Notes under the pieces: generated by a model
Databases searched by the model: none
Told to the model about the DNA's origin: nothing
What the model saw: only the letters and a program-made list of their open reading frames with translations
Program-made: the position numbers and the translations under genes
NCBI RefSeq assembly: GCF_041146795.1
Contig: NC_135168.1
Span: 36,938,370-37,002,369, forward strand
Direction of reading: 5' to 3'
DNA length: 64,000 nucleotides
From: Maylandia zebra
Taxonomy: Eukaryota > Chordata > Actinopteri > Cichliformes > Cichlidae
In this document: in pieces, positions 46,709 to 59,081 of the stretch
Numbering within the stretch: the first letter of the stretch is position 1
Layout of the letters: each line of letters starts with the position of its first letter

Positions 46709-49089
46709 CACTAAGCATTAAGGGGCTAACACTGCAAACCAAAAATCTACCTGAAAACAAAAGTAATTAAATAGTGAGCTAGGCCTAAAAGCAGTCTTCC
46801 CTCAAACTACCTCTGAATGTATATCTACCTGATTTAGGCTTCTATGCCGTAACATCTGACATAACCACAAACCCCTCTGAACCCTCTGCTGTCCACGTAA
46901 ACTGACATGCACCTCCTGAGAAATGGAACTATAAGTTGGGTTGACGCAGCCCACAACAACTGAATGACGTGGAGGGTTATGCCACAGGGTTAAAAGGGGT
47001 TTCCAGTGGATTTCCTGCAGAGGTCTAAATCAGGCATTAGAAGTTCTTACACTGTGTATGTTGTTTCTGCAGACACATAGAGTAGGTCAGTGATGATCAA
47101 CCAGTTAGGTAGTTTAAGTATGAGGGCGTGTTTGTGAGATCTGTGAGGGCTCACCAAACTGCACTTCAAAGCAATTTCCATGTCAGTCACTGTTCAGAGA
47201 GCACACACATTAAAAGAGCCACTTCATGCCCAGATCTGTGCCCAGGCTACAGCCCTGACATGCCATATAAGTGGCACCCTCCTCTACTTTGATGCTTATA
47301 TTGTCACTGTGCTCTACTGTATGGAAGTAATCAGGCGTGCTTTGTTCATGCTTGATTACAAGAAGTGGACATTATCGCTGCCATGTCTGAGATGGGACTC
47401 CTCACCGAGTTACTGGAGCTGAATGAGATCAGGCTGTGATACACAGAATTAACTGTGGGGCTCTCAATGAGGACAAAAACAGTGATGATGCCAAGACCAA
47501 GCTAAGAGGGATGTTTTACATGGACAGATTTGCTATGAGTGGAGTGTAACGTGTAGAGGCCCTGAAAAAGGCTATCTGACAACAAGCTTGAGCTCCATTC
47601 AAGTGCAATGTGAACATGGTCCAGACTTTTCTAACACAAAGAAAAAAAAAAGTTGTGACTGGAGCTAAGCCAAAGAGAAGAATCAAGCTGTCTCTAAATT
47701 TATTGCCTCACTCTCCTCCTCTATACCTTTTGCTCAGGCCACAGTTGGAAGACCATTAGGAAAGCACTCTAGTGAATCCCCCGGCCGAATGAGGGAGGCG
47801 TTAAATAACAGCCTTGCCATCATTGTTCACGTAAGTGTGTGTCTGTCTAGATTGCAGTGTCTCTTGTAGCTCTATGGACTCTTCAAAGCCCCCAGGCTGT
47901 TCAAAGATGAGTTGTTTCCATGTCATACTTTGGTTAAACTATATCATTAAAAAAGGTTCCTCTTTGCTACGTTTCACTGCTCTCACCATAAACAGACACA
48001 ACATCTCCTGTTGATTCTTTACAATCTTTACTACCAACAGACAGGTGTGACCAGAAACAACAGGATGACAGGGTTCAACACCTCCACTCCCCACTGATTT
48101 CCTCTCACATGCCAGCTCTGGATTCAGCCACACCCAGAGAGTCCAGGGACACTATCCCCAGCGAGCCTGCTGGTGTGTAGCATACACTCTGTTTATGTCT
48201 GCTGGGTCGATATGGGCCTGCACTCAAGTTTTAACCCCTGAATACCTTCGGTGGGTTAATCGCTTTAACCACAGAGTGCTCTTCTACACAGACAGCTATA
48301 GTTAACCCCAAACAGCTTCTGATAACCTCTGAACCTAACCTGCGACCTCTAACCTTAACCTGAGGGCTCTTCAAACAAGACATTGGCCTCTAGGGATTCA
48401 ACACACATATTTTAATGTATTCCTTGTTTTACCCCCCTCTGCTTTGCTTCATCCTTTTTCTATATCTTGTTTAGGCCGAGCCCGGGATAATCCTTTGAGT
48501 CTTTCTTACTTCGGAGGCCCCGCTCTGAGTTTTCACAACACAGAGGGAGGCCTCAGCGGTGTACACGTGAGCGATACATGGATCTGTTTTTCTAACCTTT
48601 TTTCTGGGGTGGGCAATACTTCTCTTGTGTACATAGCAGTGATTTACAGCTGATAACTTCAACTGATTTTCAATCATTTCTGGCATTCTCTCACTTTTTT
48701 TCAGAGGCACATACTCACTGCAATATTTTCCCGTAAGGATGAGGACGGTGCTTCAGCCAGACACCGAAATCAAACAACAGCTAATATTCTTTGCTATTTT
48801 TAGTAGCAAATGTAATGTATCAAGGAAGTATCAAAGGCTGCTATATTGTATATGTGGAAAAACAAGTGTTCATCATTATGGAAAATGCTTTTGGATCATT
48901 TTGAATCTCCATGACACACTGCATCAACCTTTACATGCACAAGACTTGCCACCAAGGATATTCACTTTGTCATTTGTTAGAGGTGGTTCACTATTTTCTG
49001 AACAAGTAGCAGTTTTGGTTCTTTGTCATATTGAAAAATGAACGTTCATATTTCACAGCCGTGCAAAAGCCAAAGCTGTCCACTCTTAA
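46709..49089. other. Unassigned intergenic stretch
   Basis: No host exon recognised. Short CCTAACCTTAACC-like words occur near 48.33 kb but do not form an array. Confidence 0.3.
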
Positions 49090-50872
49090 AATGAATGTGG
49101 CCCTCATGGCTTGGTATTTCCCTGTGGATCCTCAGGTTTTGACACCCCCACAACCTCACCTGCAGTCAGCCTGGAATCCAGAGCCACACCACTGTGCCAG
49201 CCTCTCTCTTCACATGTTGCCTCCTGTGAGATTCCTGACACCCCTCCCCCACCCATCACCTTCACTCAATACCAGGTTGAGATGCAAATGAGGAGACTTC
49301 ACTCAGGCAAGTCTGCTGGACCAGACGGAGTGAGTCCCCTTGTCCTCAAGGCCTGTGCCCCCCAGCTGTGTGGAGTCTTTCATAAACTGTTTATGCTGAG
49401 TCTGAGTCTGCAGAGGGTCCCGGTGATGTGGAAGACATCATGCCTCGTCCCTGTACCAAAGACGCCTCGTCCCAGTGGCCCCCAGGATTACAGGCCCGTG
49501 GCACTGACCTCCCACATCATGAAGACCCTGGAAAGGCTCATCCTGGACCAGCTGCGACCCATAGTAAGACCACATCTGGATCCCCTTCAGTTCGCTTATC
49601 AGCCTCGTCTCGGAACAGAGGACGCCATCATCTACCTGCTCAATCGTGTCTACACCCATCTGGACCAGCCGGCGAGCACTGTGAGGGTCATGTTTTTTGA
49701 CTTTTCCAGTGCTTTCAACACCATCAGGCCGACCCTCCTGGGTGATAAGTTAGCAGCGATGCAGGTGGATGCTTCTCTGGTGTCCTGGATTGTTGATTAC
49801 CTGACAGGAAGACCACAATATGTACGTCTCCCACAGTGTGTGTCTGACAAGGTGATTAGCAACACAGGGGCACCACAGGGGACTGTCCTCTCCCCCTTCC
49901 TCTTCACCCTCTACACCACAGACTTCAGCCACTGCACAGAGACCTGCCATCTTCAGAAGTTTTCTGATGACTCTGCGGTGGTTGGATGCATCAGCAGGGA
50001 TGATGAGACAGAGTACCGGGCTGTGGTCGACTCCTTTGTCACGTGGTGTGAGCAGAATCATCTGCAGCTCAACGTGGCAAAGACCAAGGAACTGATCGTG
50101 GACTTCAGGAAGACCAGGAAACACTTGACCCCTGTTTCAATCCAGGGGGTCAGTGTTGACATTGTGGAGGACTATAAATACCTTGGAGTACACATTGACA
50201 ATAAACTGGACTGGGCTAAAAACACCACAGCACTTTACAGGAAGGGCCAGAGTCGTCTCTATTTTTTGAGGCGACTGAGGTCCTTCAACATCTGCCAGAA
50301 AATGCTGAGGATTTTCTATGAGTCTGTGGTGGCCAGTGCGATCCTCTATGCTGTTGCATGCTGGGGGAGCAGGCTGAGGGTCGCAGATGCCAACAGACTT
50401 AATAAACTGATCCGTAAGGCCAGCAATGTTGTGGGGATGGAGCTGGACTCCCTCAAGGTGGTGTCGGAGAGGCGGATGCTGTCCAAGATAAAGACAATGT
50501 TGGATAACACCTCCCACCCACTCCATGACATGCTGGTCAGTCACAGGAGCTCGTTCAGTGAGAGACTGAGATTACCGAAAAGCACCACTGAACGACACAG
50601 GAAATCATTCCTGCCTGTGGCCATCTCCCTGTACAACGCATCCACTTAACACACTGTTTGCTGCTACAACTACACATGTTTCTTTTCCAAATATTTATTT
50701 ATAAGTGACTTATGTATGTATGTATGTATATATATGTATATATTGTACTATTCTTAGTTAGCGTATTGTCTGTCTTGTCTTAATGTTGGTTTAAAATGGA
50801 GCACTGTAACAAAAAATAATTTCCCCCAGGGATCAATAAAGTATTCTGATTCTGATTCTGATTCTGATTTAT
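49090..50872 (+). mobile_element. 5'-truncated CR1/L2/Rex1-type LINE
   Basis: A non-LTR retrotransposon with its reverse-transcriptase frame open from 49090 to a stop at 50647-50649, followed by a 3' UTR ending GGGATCAATAAAGTATTCTG and about four ATTCTG repeats (to about 50870). The 5' part (endonuclease domain) is missing and no start codon is visible at the break, the typical result of incomplete reverse transcription. Relatives of its 3' end occur at 7.4 kb in the opposite orientation. Confidence 0.85.
49111..50649 (+). CDS. LINE reverse transcriptase (partial ORF2)
   Basis: About 510 uninterrupted codons. Fingers/palm motifs in order: GKSAGPDGVSPLVLK, DYRPVALTSHIMKTLERL, FFDFSSAFNTI (first catalytic Asp), GAPQGTVLSPFLFTLY, then FSDDSAVVG, where the two catalytic Asp follow Phe-Ser rather than the commoner Phe-Ala. 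Thumb and C-terminal parts include YKYLGVHIDNKLDW and the ERHRKSFLP end typical of this group. The codon at 49111 is TTG, so this is not a true start; the frame is truncated. No frameshift or internal stop, so the insertion is fairly young. Confidence 0.85.
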   Translation: MVFPCGSSGFDTPTTSPAVSLESRATPLCQPLSSHVASCEIPDTPPPPITFTQYQVEMQMRRLHSGKSAGPDGVSPLVLKACAPQLCGVFHKLFMLSLSLQRVPVMWKTSCLVPVPKTPRPSGPQDYRPVALTSHIMKTLERLILDQLRPIVRPHLDPLQFAYQPRLGTEDAIIYLLNRVYTHLDQPASTVRVMFFDFSSAFNTIRPTLLGDKLAAMQVDASLVSWIVDYLTGRPQYVRLPQCVSDKVISNTGAPQGTVLSPFLFTLYTTDFSHCTETCHLQKFSDDSAVVGCISRDDETEYRAVVDSFVTWCEQNHLQLNVAKTKELIVDFRKTRKHLTPVSIQGVSVDIVEDYKYLGVHIDNKLDWAKNTTALYRKGQSRLYFLRRLRSFNICQKMLRIFYESVVASAILYAVACWGSRLRVADANRLNKLIRKASNVVGMELDSLKVVSERRMLSKIKTMLDNTSHPLHDMLVSHRSSFSERLRLPKSTTERHRKSFLPVAISLYNAST

Positions 50873-52194
50873 GTTTACAATCCACTGCAGTGAGAAGTGT
50901 GCGAGCAGTATATAGGAATGAGTTTTATGTGGTTTGGTGTGTAAGCCGTTGTTTGTTAAAGACAGAGAGGCCTTTCTGTTGACATGTTGTTCAAGCCTTT
51001 GACTGGAGAATACGTTAAAGCAAACCACTTTCACATTTTCTAAAGCAGTGAAGTCAAGTATAGAGTGCACACAAACACAACAATACAAACTGAGCTGTTT
51101 GAATTGGGATAATATTGGAGGCAGTTCGAAAAGGGTGTGGAGGGTGTTATGTTTGAGTGAGTAACAATGGATGTTATGTAACTGCAAAAACAGTGAGTTT
51201 TGAGCAAAGAGGCCGTGCATTTCCAGATACTTACCCAATAGTAAATTTCAATGTAAAATGTTACTGTTCCACTCTTCACTCATGCTGTTTAGATTCCCCT
51301 GTACCTTCTTCAAAGCCATTAGATCTCTTTCCGCAAGTTGAGTGGCTAATGAAGGCTCAAAGATGGTGATAAGAGGTAATAGTGGGCAATAATACTAATT
51401 GGTGGTAATCGCAGTGCTTCTAAAGTGGTATATCTGTGTGAGTAAACAGAGGGCTGGTTCTTTTCAATGAGCTCAGCCAGAGTGCTCTCTCTTCCTCACA
51501 ACACAGCCTAGCAACAGTCTGTCCTTCCATTTTACTGGGTTTTGACCAAATAACTCAGTTGGCCATCGCCACTGCATTGGTCACTCATCCCTTTGTTTGC
51601 TCTCTTTTCTACTGCTGCCAAACATGCCAGATCTCCATGTGTTGGAGAGGGAGAGAGGAAGGAAGGGAGAGAGAGTTTGCACGTGATTTCCAAAGAGCAG
51701 AATAACCCCATGCTGCCTGCCCATTAATCTGAATCACATTAAGTTTATTGTGTTCCTCCCCACTAATGCGTTTGAGACCGTCTTGTTTTTTTCAAGAGCA
51801 CAATTAACTAAGACTGAACATGATAATGGTAGATTTTGCCAGGGTTAAAATGACCAGATGAGCCAGGCCTTCATGTCAGAGAGAACTTAATCCTATCAAC
51901 AATTCTTGAAGGAATAGTTGGAAATTTTGGCAACTCGCAAGTTTTGTCCATGGGTTGCATCACGCCGATGAGTTATTAAGATATAACAGAAATTGCTAGA
52001 ATTATTCTTTGTACATAGATTTCTCAGATGGGAGGTTAGTGTAATCAGCCACAAAGACAGCCCTAGCATTTATTTAATGTAATTTAAAAGAAAAAAAATG
52101 CATAAAAATGGTTGAGCCAGTCCAGTGGTCAACTTAGCAGCATGAGGCATAGTTGCTTCAGTCAGTCTGAGTGGGCAAATTTCAATGGAAAAAT
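50873..52194. other. Unassigned intergenic stretch
   Basis: No exon or repeat family recognised. Purine runs (GGGAGAGAGGAAGG near 51650) only. Confidence 0.3.
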
Positions 52195-52740
52195 TCTAAT
52201 TATGCCCTAGAACTGCCACAAAAGGGAGAAATTAGCAATGAAGAAAAACAATGTACTTTTTCTGGTATAACGTTTTTCTTTTTAGGATGAGGATATGGGG
52301 ATAGACAGCCCGTCATCTTTAATGGCCACCAGGGGGCGACATCTGCGATAGCAAAAAAGACTTTAGTCCTTTCGAAGTCCACAGGAAAACTGCCCTCTGC
52401 CCTAAGCCCTGTAGACACTTATTGGATGAGTTAATGGGCTCAGTCGCACATTTCGGGTTATGCTGAATAAAACATTAAATACATTTTGTAAAATTTAGTC
52501 AATGTCAGGTTCAAAAACGCGAATTACTCGGTGTATGATCACTGGCTAACAACGTGTGATTAGCAAATCTTTAGCCAATGAGCATGCAGTTTCACATTGA
52601 TATTGACTCCCTGGTTGTTACATAAGATTTCAAATCACCAGCATGATGAAAGCAAAAATGCTCAAACCAATGGGCGGCATCATTGTCACTGTCCAACTTT
52701 TATATTATACTTTGAAAGCAGGCTTGAGTGACAGTTTAAG
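52195..52740. repeat. Probable teleost dispersed repeat with CTCF-like motif
   Basis: Block order CCACCAGGGGGCGAC ... GAAGTCCACAGGAAAACTGCCC ... CCAATGGGCGGCATCATTGTCACTGTCCA resembles a widespread fish repeat as I remember it. Divergent, non-coding. Confidence 0.4.
52326..52340 (+). promoter_or_regulatory. CTCF-consensus-like site
   Basis: CCACCAGGGGGCGAC matches the CCASYAGRGGGC core used by vertebrate CTCF. It lies in the gene-poor region between ogt and the formin gene, within what seems to be a dispersed repeat. Occupancy cannot be judged from sequence. Confidence 0.5.
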
Positions 52741-55700
52741 GAGATGCCGTTTTTTGCACTTCCATGTCTCCTTCATCTTTTTTTTATGTCTCTACCTTAT
52801 CCCAACAGCAGCATAAGGCTAGAAACAGAAAAACGGGGGCAATAGCTAATCTACCTCTGTCTGAAAATAGGAAAATCTGCCCCCAATCTCCTCTAAATCA
52901 CCTCTTAAGCCGACTTATTAAACTTTGTTTGTTTAATCTGTACAATAAATACACACACTGCTGTTTTATTATTCAAGCTCATTTCTGATTTGTTTCCTGG
53001 TGGAAGGGACCCAGAATTGCACTAATCAGGTGCACAAAGCACCTCAATTCAAGCTCACTTCAGATATCTGAGCTCTTGAACCAGTGTGTGCTCCAGACCT
53101 TGCACAGAAAGAGAATGATATCAGGGTGGGATAGAACTTATAATCTATCCGGAAAGCAACTCAGTGAGTTCCCTGAAATGATGAGCAATTTCTTTAAGCG
53201 AGAGCACAATTAGCATTCCACTCATTAAACCTCCCCCTTTTATGACGTGTGCCCCAAATGTCCAGTCACTCACACAACAGCTCCAGGCTCCAAAGGTTCC
53301 CCCCACAACACAAGAAACTGGGCCTTGGCTCAGCAGTTCTGGGGCCCAAGGGTCCCTTATTTTACTAACAACTCCGGCACTGCAGGAAAAGGCAGGACGC
53401 ATTGTTATGCAACAATTTAGACAGGATGAATAGGCTTCAGTACAGGCCCAGTGAATGCCATTTGAAATGATGGGAACAGAGTAGCAGCTAGGTTAATCCC
53501 AGAGGGAGTCCCCCTGGGACCTGGCCCTCATAGCTCCTCCATGTTTTCTTTTCAGCTTTTAAATGCGTTGGTTAAATGTCTTTTAGAGACAGTGAAGAAG
53601 CAGAAAGTAGGAGGCTGGGTTGTGCGGGTTCAGCAGCAAAGCAGACTGGTTAATCCCTGCAACCCCAATACAAGATCCAGCCAAACTCTTGGGGTTCATC
53701 CTCTCCTCTCCTCCTGCATGGCCGCCCTCAGGGACCAAGCCAACAGCCCCAGTTTCTCTTAATGGGTGACATCACTGGTTGGCACAGAGAGACGGGGTGG
53801 GGGGAATAATTAGGTTTAGATAGTTGAAGTGACTGTCTGTGTGTATGTCTGTGTACATGCATGGTTTGTGCATGTGTGGTGATGTAGAAGAGAATTTGCC
53901 AGGCTTTACTCCACATCAAGCACGTACACACTACAACTGATACTCCAATGGAAACCAAAGGAAAGAATGTAGAATTTGTCTGAATGTTGGGTGGTTTTTG
54001 CAAACAAAGGCAAAGTAAAAGCTCATGCATGAACAAACAAAACACAGTGATTTAGTCTTCTAAAAATACAACAACAACTACTACTACTACTACTACTTCT
54101 AATAATAATAATGATAATTAGAGTCAGAGCACTGTGTTTGTTGAGTTTGGAGTTAACTGTGATGGTGGTGGATGAAGAGCAGGGGGCCCTGCTTTGAAAC
54201 TCACTATAGACTCCATACATGACCACCCCGGCAAAACTCATCCGTTCATTGCCCTTCATGCTATATACACAGCCTACTTAAGGCGAAGTCTTTGTTTGTC
54301 CGACGCGCTTTGTCAACCTCTATTTAGTGGCTTCTTTACGACAGACTCAGCCCTTTGAATATTAACTGTGTGATCACTCTTGCCACACAAGCAGCTGCTC
54401 GGGACCCCCTATCACTGCACCCCAACTCCCCTGCACTCTGCTGCGGGGCTTTGACCACAGCTTAGTGTATCCAGACTCTTGCGGGTATCTCATGAAACCA
54501 GTTAGGGAGAAATTTATTTTCCATTCCTTCAATGACATTTATGAAGCGCTTGACTTGTTTTATACATGAGAAGACTGTAAAGCAGCGATCAAATATAAAG
54601 GTCTTACTACATCTCGTAAAAAACAGAAAGAGGGATAAGAAGAAAAGAAGGGGAAGAAAAGGACTGATTTGTCTATGTCGCTGTATGTCACCGTGCCATT
54701 GTGAACTGTTAGTGGAGTGCGACTGTATTTCTGACTAGCGCAATGACCATAGCAGCTGAGGCAGGAAGGCAACGGAGGGTGGGAGAGTCTGTCCGAGTGT
54801 TTTTTCAGGCCAATAATCCCCTTTATTGAGTCTCAGGAAATCCTAATTGGAGTCGGAAGTGGCTCTAGTGGCCAGATGTGCAAAGACTAACAAAGTTGAC
54901 CCTCCCACCCCCATATACACCCCAAGGACATCTGACCACAAGCACCTTAGTCTCCCCTTCCATTCCACTCTGCTGAGTTTAATTTAAATACACACACAGG
55001 CACATCTAAAAGCCTCGTTCTACCTAATGCTAAAAATGCAGCAAAAGTACATAGCCAGTGTGCACAATCTAACAAAGGGAATTACGGGGTTCAGTCACAC
55101 CTCTTGTCTGTTAGTCAGTTCATAGCAGTTTCTGCAAAATCAGTCTACAGAGTAAAACACAGATGTGTTTGCTTTGGCAAAAAGAGGAAAACTTTAAAAA
55201 AAAGAAAGAAAGTGAAAGCTTCCACAGATCTCTCGTCATTGCATGCTTTTCTTTCCCCACAAGCTTGACTCACACAGCCTCTTTTCTTTCTGTCTCCATG
55301 ATGTTTGTATCATTGTCTAACGGCCTGTCTGTGAACCTTTAAAGTTACACTGTGCAGCAGTGTGTGTGTATGTGTGTGTGTAAGCCTCTCTTTGTGTCTT
55401 CTGTTATTATCTATGAGTGGGGATGAATACAGTCTAAGGTCTCATGTATGAAGCAGCAATGTAGTGTAAGAGGTCATGCCTGCACACATGTGTTTATGTG
55501 AAAAATAATTAAGGAAAAGGGAGGTAGACAGTCACAATGTATGTGTGCTGTCTGTCTTTTTCTGTCTCTCCTTATCAAGAGGCCTGACCAAAGCCAGAGA
55601 CTGCGGTCACTGCACGTGATCTGAGTGCAGCTGGATAACCAAGAAGGATCTAAGGAAAGCTGGGTTTGATTAGAAGTACCTCCCCAAACCAAATGGGCTC

Positions 55701-57640
55701 TGACCCAGGTGTGTGTATCCACGTGCAGTTTTCTCATGCACACATAGGCACGCCATGTCTGTGCACGTGTTTAGTACTCCCGCAGAGCCATAGTCACACT
55801 GACCTATTTACTTCGCCATGGAAATTGCCAGGACCCCAGGAGGGAGACCAGACTCACCAGAGGCAGAATAACACTAAGACCCCATACGGCGATATCAATA
55901 GTTTCACATGGAACAGTTTTACTGCCACTTTTGCACACTTAATAACTAGGGCATCTGGTGCATGCGTGCGTGCGTATTGATTTCTTGACATCTGGATTAA
56001 TTTCTGAAGTGTGAAAAACTGCAACAGAGGTCTATAGATAGAAAGAAATCACCATTCCTAAAGTACTGTAAAGCATTTTTTGTGCTTTTATCTCTGTGTG
56101 TGCACCTCTCATTATTTAGGTTTAGTGTCAACACTTCATCTATAATGCATACGTGTATACAGTAGGGGAGTGGGCAGCTAAAAGCCTTCACCTTTACATA
56201 ACCCCCTGAGACTTCAAAGAGAGATTAAGAGGGAGAGATGGCGAAGGACTAACACTTGCTGCATGGCTGCAACGACCCCACTAAACTAAAGGCTGAGCGA
56301 CGGGGTAGTTGGCACTGGCTTCTCATGTGTTGGGCCTCATTTTTTCCACTCAGGGTAAAGCATCAGAAAGACATCAGAGAAGTATTGATGGAGAAAAACA
56401 CTTCTGTTACACGCTCTTCTATGTTGCAAAGGGCTGGTTAACTTGAATGCACTGATTACTTACACAGGCTCACACACAAATCTTGCACATGAACATACGC
56501 ATTGACTCACTGAAGAATAGACCAAGAGAAGCACAGGCTTCGAAGCTCACTGTTATGCAAAGAGGACCGGCTGGAAGTGGGCCTGTACACATCACACGCT
56601 GTTTTGTCTCCTTGCAATGGTGGAGAATGCAAGGGAAGCCAAGTTAACTCCTTACTATTCATTAATTGCTGTCACACTGGCTGTGTTGCATGAATCCTGT
56701 CAGAATATGTGGAATTGTGCCGGATTGTTCAGACTCTTTATGGACTATAAAGCTTCTGCCTCTCAACAGTGGCATTTCCTTGTATTCTGGGAAATACACT
56801 GTACTCTGACAAGTAGTTACTGAATAGAAAGTGAAGTTCCTGAGAGAGGTTTATTCTGGCACGGTAAACTACAACATGCTCTACTGCGCAGGCACAACAA
56901 TGGACAGATCTTTGGGGTCGTAACCTCCTAATTACCACAGCCCCAGAAGCGATGAAGAGTGCCTGTCAGCGTGGCCTCTGAGAGGGGCTATCTGAGCCGG
57001 ACTCAGGATAACCAGGTGACATGGGCCAGGGTGCTCCGGCACCTCAGATGAAAGGTCGGTGTTATGAGTCCACATTCAAACACCTGGGCCATTTCAGCAC
57101 ACCACAGGGACATCTAGCCTCTTCGCTTTCACCTATAACCTCCGTCTGTGCTTTGGGGAAGAGATACACACATAATTCCCAGGTCTGATGGACCTTTGGT
57201 CCAACTCTCAGGCTCTGATCCCCCCCCCCCAAAAAAACCCCCCACAAGCTTTCCCAAAGCACGATCAAGCCTTTCTGCACAATTCCCACATCAGAGGTCT
57301 TGCCCACATTAATGATTTTTCTGAAATAGACACTTATCAAGTTTTCGGCAGGGCTCCTGACATAATACAAGGTGCCGTGTGCAATCTTATGCGGACTTTG
57401 TAGACAAAGCCACTGAGGTATTAAGTCCAATAAAAGAAAGATTAAAGTGATATGTGAAGTTAAGGCTTTGAGTTATTGATTTTGTTTAAGATATTAACAC
57501 CTTATTGAATCCTTTCCAAAACTGTAAGCATTTCATAAATTTATCGCCATTGCAGGATCTGTAAAATCTGAAAGTGGATTAAAGATGATCTAATAAAAAC
57601 TTCAAAAAACCCTAAATCCGCCCATGGGAAAACTGGGAGG
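52741..57640. other. Unassigned intergenic stretch upstream of the formin gene
   Basis: No host exon recognised. Contains an ACT/AAT trinucleotide run (54075-54118), a TG-rich stretch (about 55358-55380) and a C run (about 57222-57231). Conserved enhancers could lie here but cannot be seen without alignment. Confidence 0.3.
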
Positions 57641-57903
57641 ATACAATAAAGGCATATCAGTGTGGGGGGCGTGCGCCTGCGCGTTCGCGTCGTGCAGTGT
57701 AGAAGTTTCCCTGCAAGTTTGGAAAGACAAGAGGAGTGCAGCGAGTGGAGTGGCACAAGTTACCGGGACAAAAACGACATAGGAAAAAATGTATATATGT
57801 TAAAAAAAAAAAAAAAAAAAATAAGACCTCGATGTTTCTAGCTGTGGCTCTTGTTGGAGTTTTTTTAAACAACTTCACTGGAAACTGTGGCCGGAAACTG
57901 CAG
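57641..57903 (+). promoter_or_regulatory. Formin gene promoter and non-coding first exon
   Basis: A GC-rich block contains TGCGCCTGCGCG (57672-57683), close to the NRF1 consensus. A CTGCAG|GTAAGT donor at 57903/57904 defines the end of exon 1. Its partner is the TTTCCTAG acceptor before 58998. Exon 1 contains ATG at 57832 beginning an upstream ORF of 24 codons within this exon. Confidence 0.5.
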
Positions 57904-58383
57904 GTAAGTAAACCTGATTAGGACCAGAATCAGACGTGTTAAATAATTGGAACACTGTCGAGCAACATGAAGTGAATGTTTATCCGAAGTTAGATCTACG
58001 CAAAAATAACAGCGATAAACTACCAGGTTATAAAAAAAAATGCACTAAATGTCAACAGTAGAAATCTTTTGAAACTTAAAAAATGTTTTTCTTTTTTAAG
58101 AGCGTTCTTATGAAAAAGTAACGGATGCTATTGCGTTGATGTAGAAAAACAAAGCTCACTTTCCATGTAACATTTCATCCTCCCACGAGTTCTTGGGCAA
58201 CACGATTTGTCAGATAATATTTTCGCTTGTCAAGATGAATATCTCATTAAATGATGGAGACTGAGATTACCGGTTTGTGCAGCGCGCCCGCGCGGCATGC
58301 AGTGGAACAGACTGGAAATCAAGCGCGTCCGTGAAAAAAGTTTGCCAAACCTTATGATTCATTTGGAGAACGCGAGAAATGAC

Positions 58384-58410
58384 GTGTGTGTGTGTGTGTG
58401 TGTCCCCCCC
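58384..58410. repeat. (GT)n then C-run microsatellite
   Basis: About 10 GT units followed by eight C, in formin intron 1. Confidence 0.8.
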
Positions 58411-59081
58411 CAAAGCCGTGTAAAGATTAAAGCGTTTCCCTTGAACCCAGACTTTTGAAACTTCTGAGTCATTCTCAGTTGCATTACTAATCCTGCTTAA
58501 AAACCTGCTGGTGCAAGCGTGTTCAACCCACTTTCAGATGATGCCCTCCCCAAAGTGAAGAAGGAATACGTAAGAAGCTTGCAGAGCATTTATTTCTGGG
58601 CTTTGTGGTTAACTGTGCGTCTTACCTCACCGGTCTCCATATTTTCTAATTAGAAGAGGAAAAGGCGGTGTGGAGGTGTGTGCGCGCCCGCATTCAGTGA
58701 GGTGAAACTGAACAGGACGGGACAAGCTGTTCAAACAGGTCGCAGAGGGGGAAGAGCTCATCCTGCCCAGCTAATGCTTTCCCAAAAAAATGCCTTGAAC
58801 TTTCATTGAAAGTTGAACTTGGGCTCAGATTTTTAGCTTGTACCAGTTGTAAGGCTGAAGTCATGGGAGCTCACTGGCCTAGTTGGAAGCTGACTGACTG
58901 GTTTTCAGTTGCAAAACTCTACACCGACTGTTTCTGCTTTCAATAATGTCTGAGATAAGATTTTTGTTGTTGTTGTTGTTGCTGCTTTGTTTCCTAGACT
59001 GGGGTTATTGCCTGACCTTTGGATAAGAAATCACTGGAAGAAAGGCAGACTGACCCTCCCTCAAACAGCCCGGCTGCCTCT

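Noticed and set aside
48320-48365. CCTAACCTTAACC words as interstitial telomere repeat
   Set aside because: Too few and irregular; no TTAGGG/CCCTAA array.
57736-57921. Extended frame through formin exon 1 as the N-terminus of the main protein
   Set aside because: The spliced frame stops at 59013-59015 before the FH1 exon, so it can only be a uORF.
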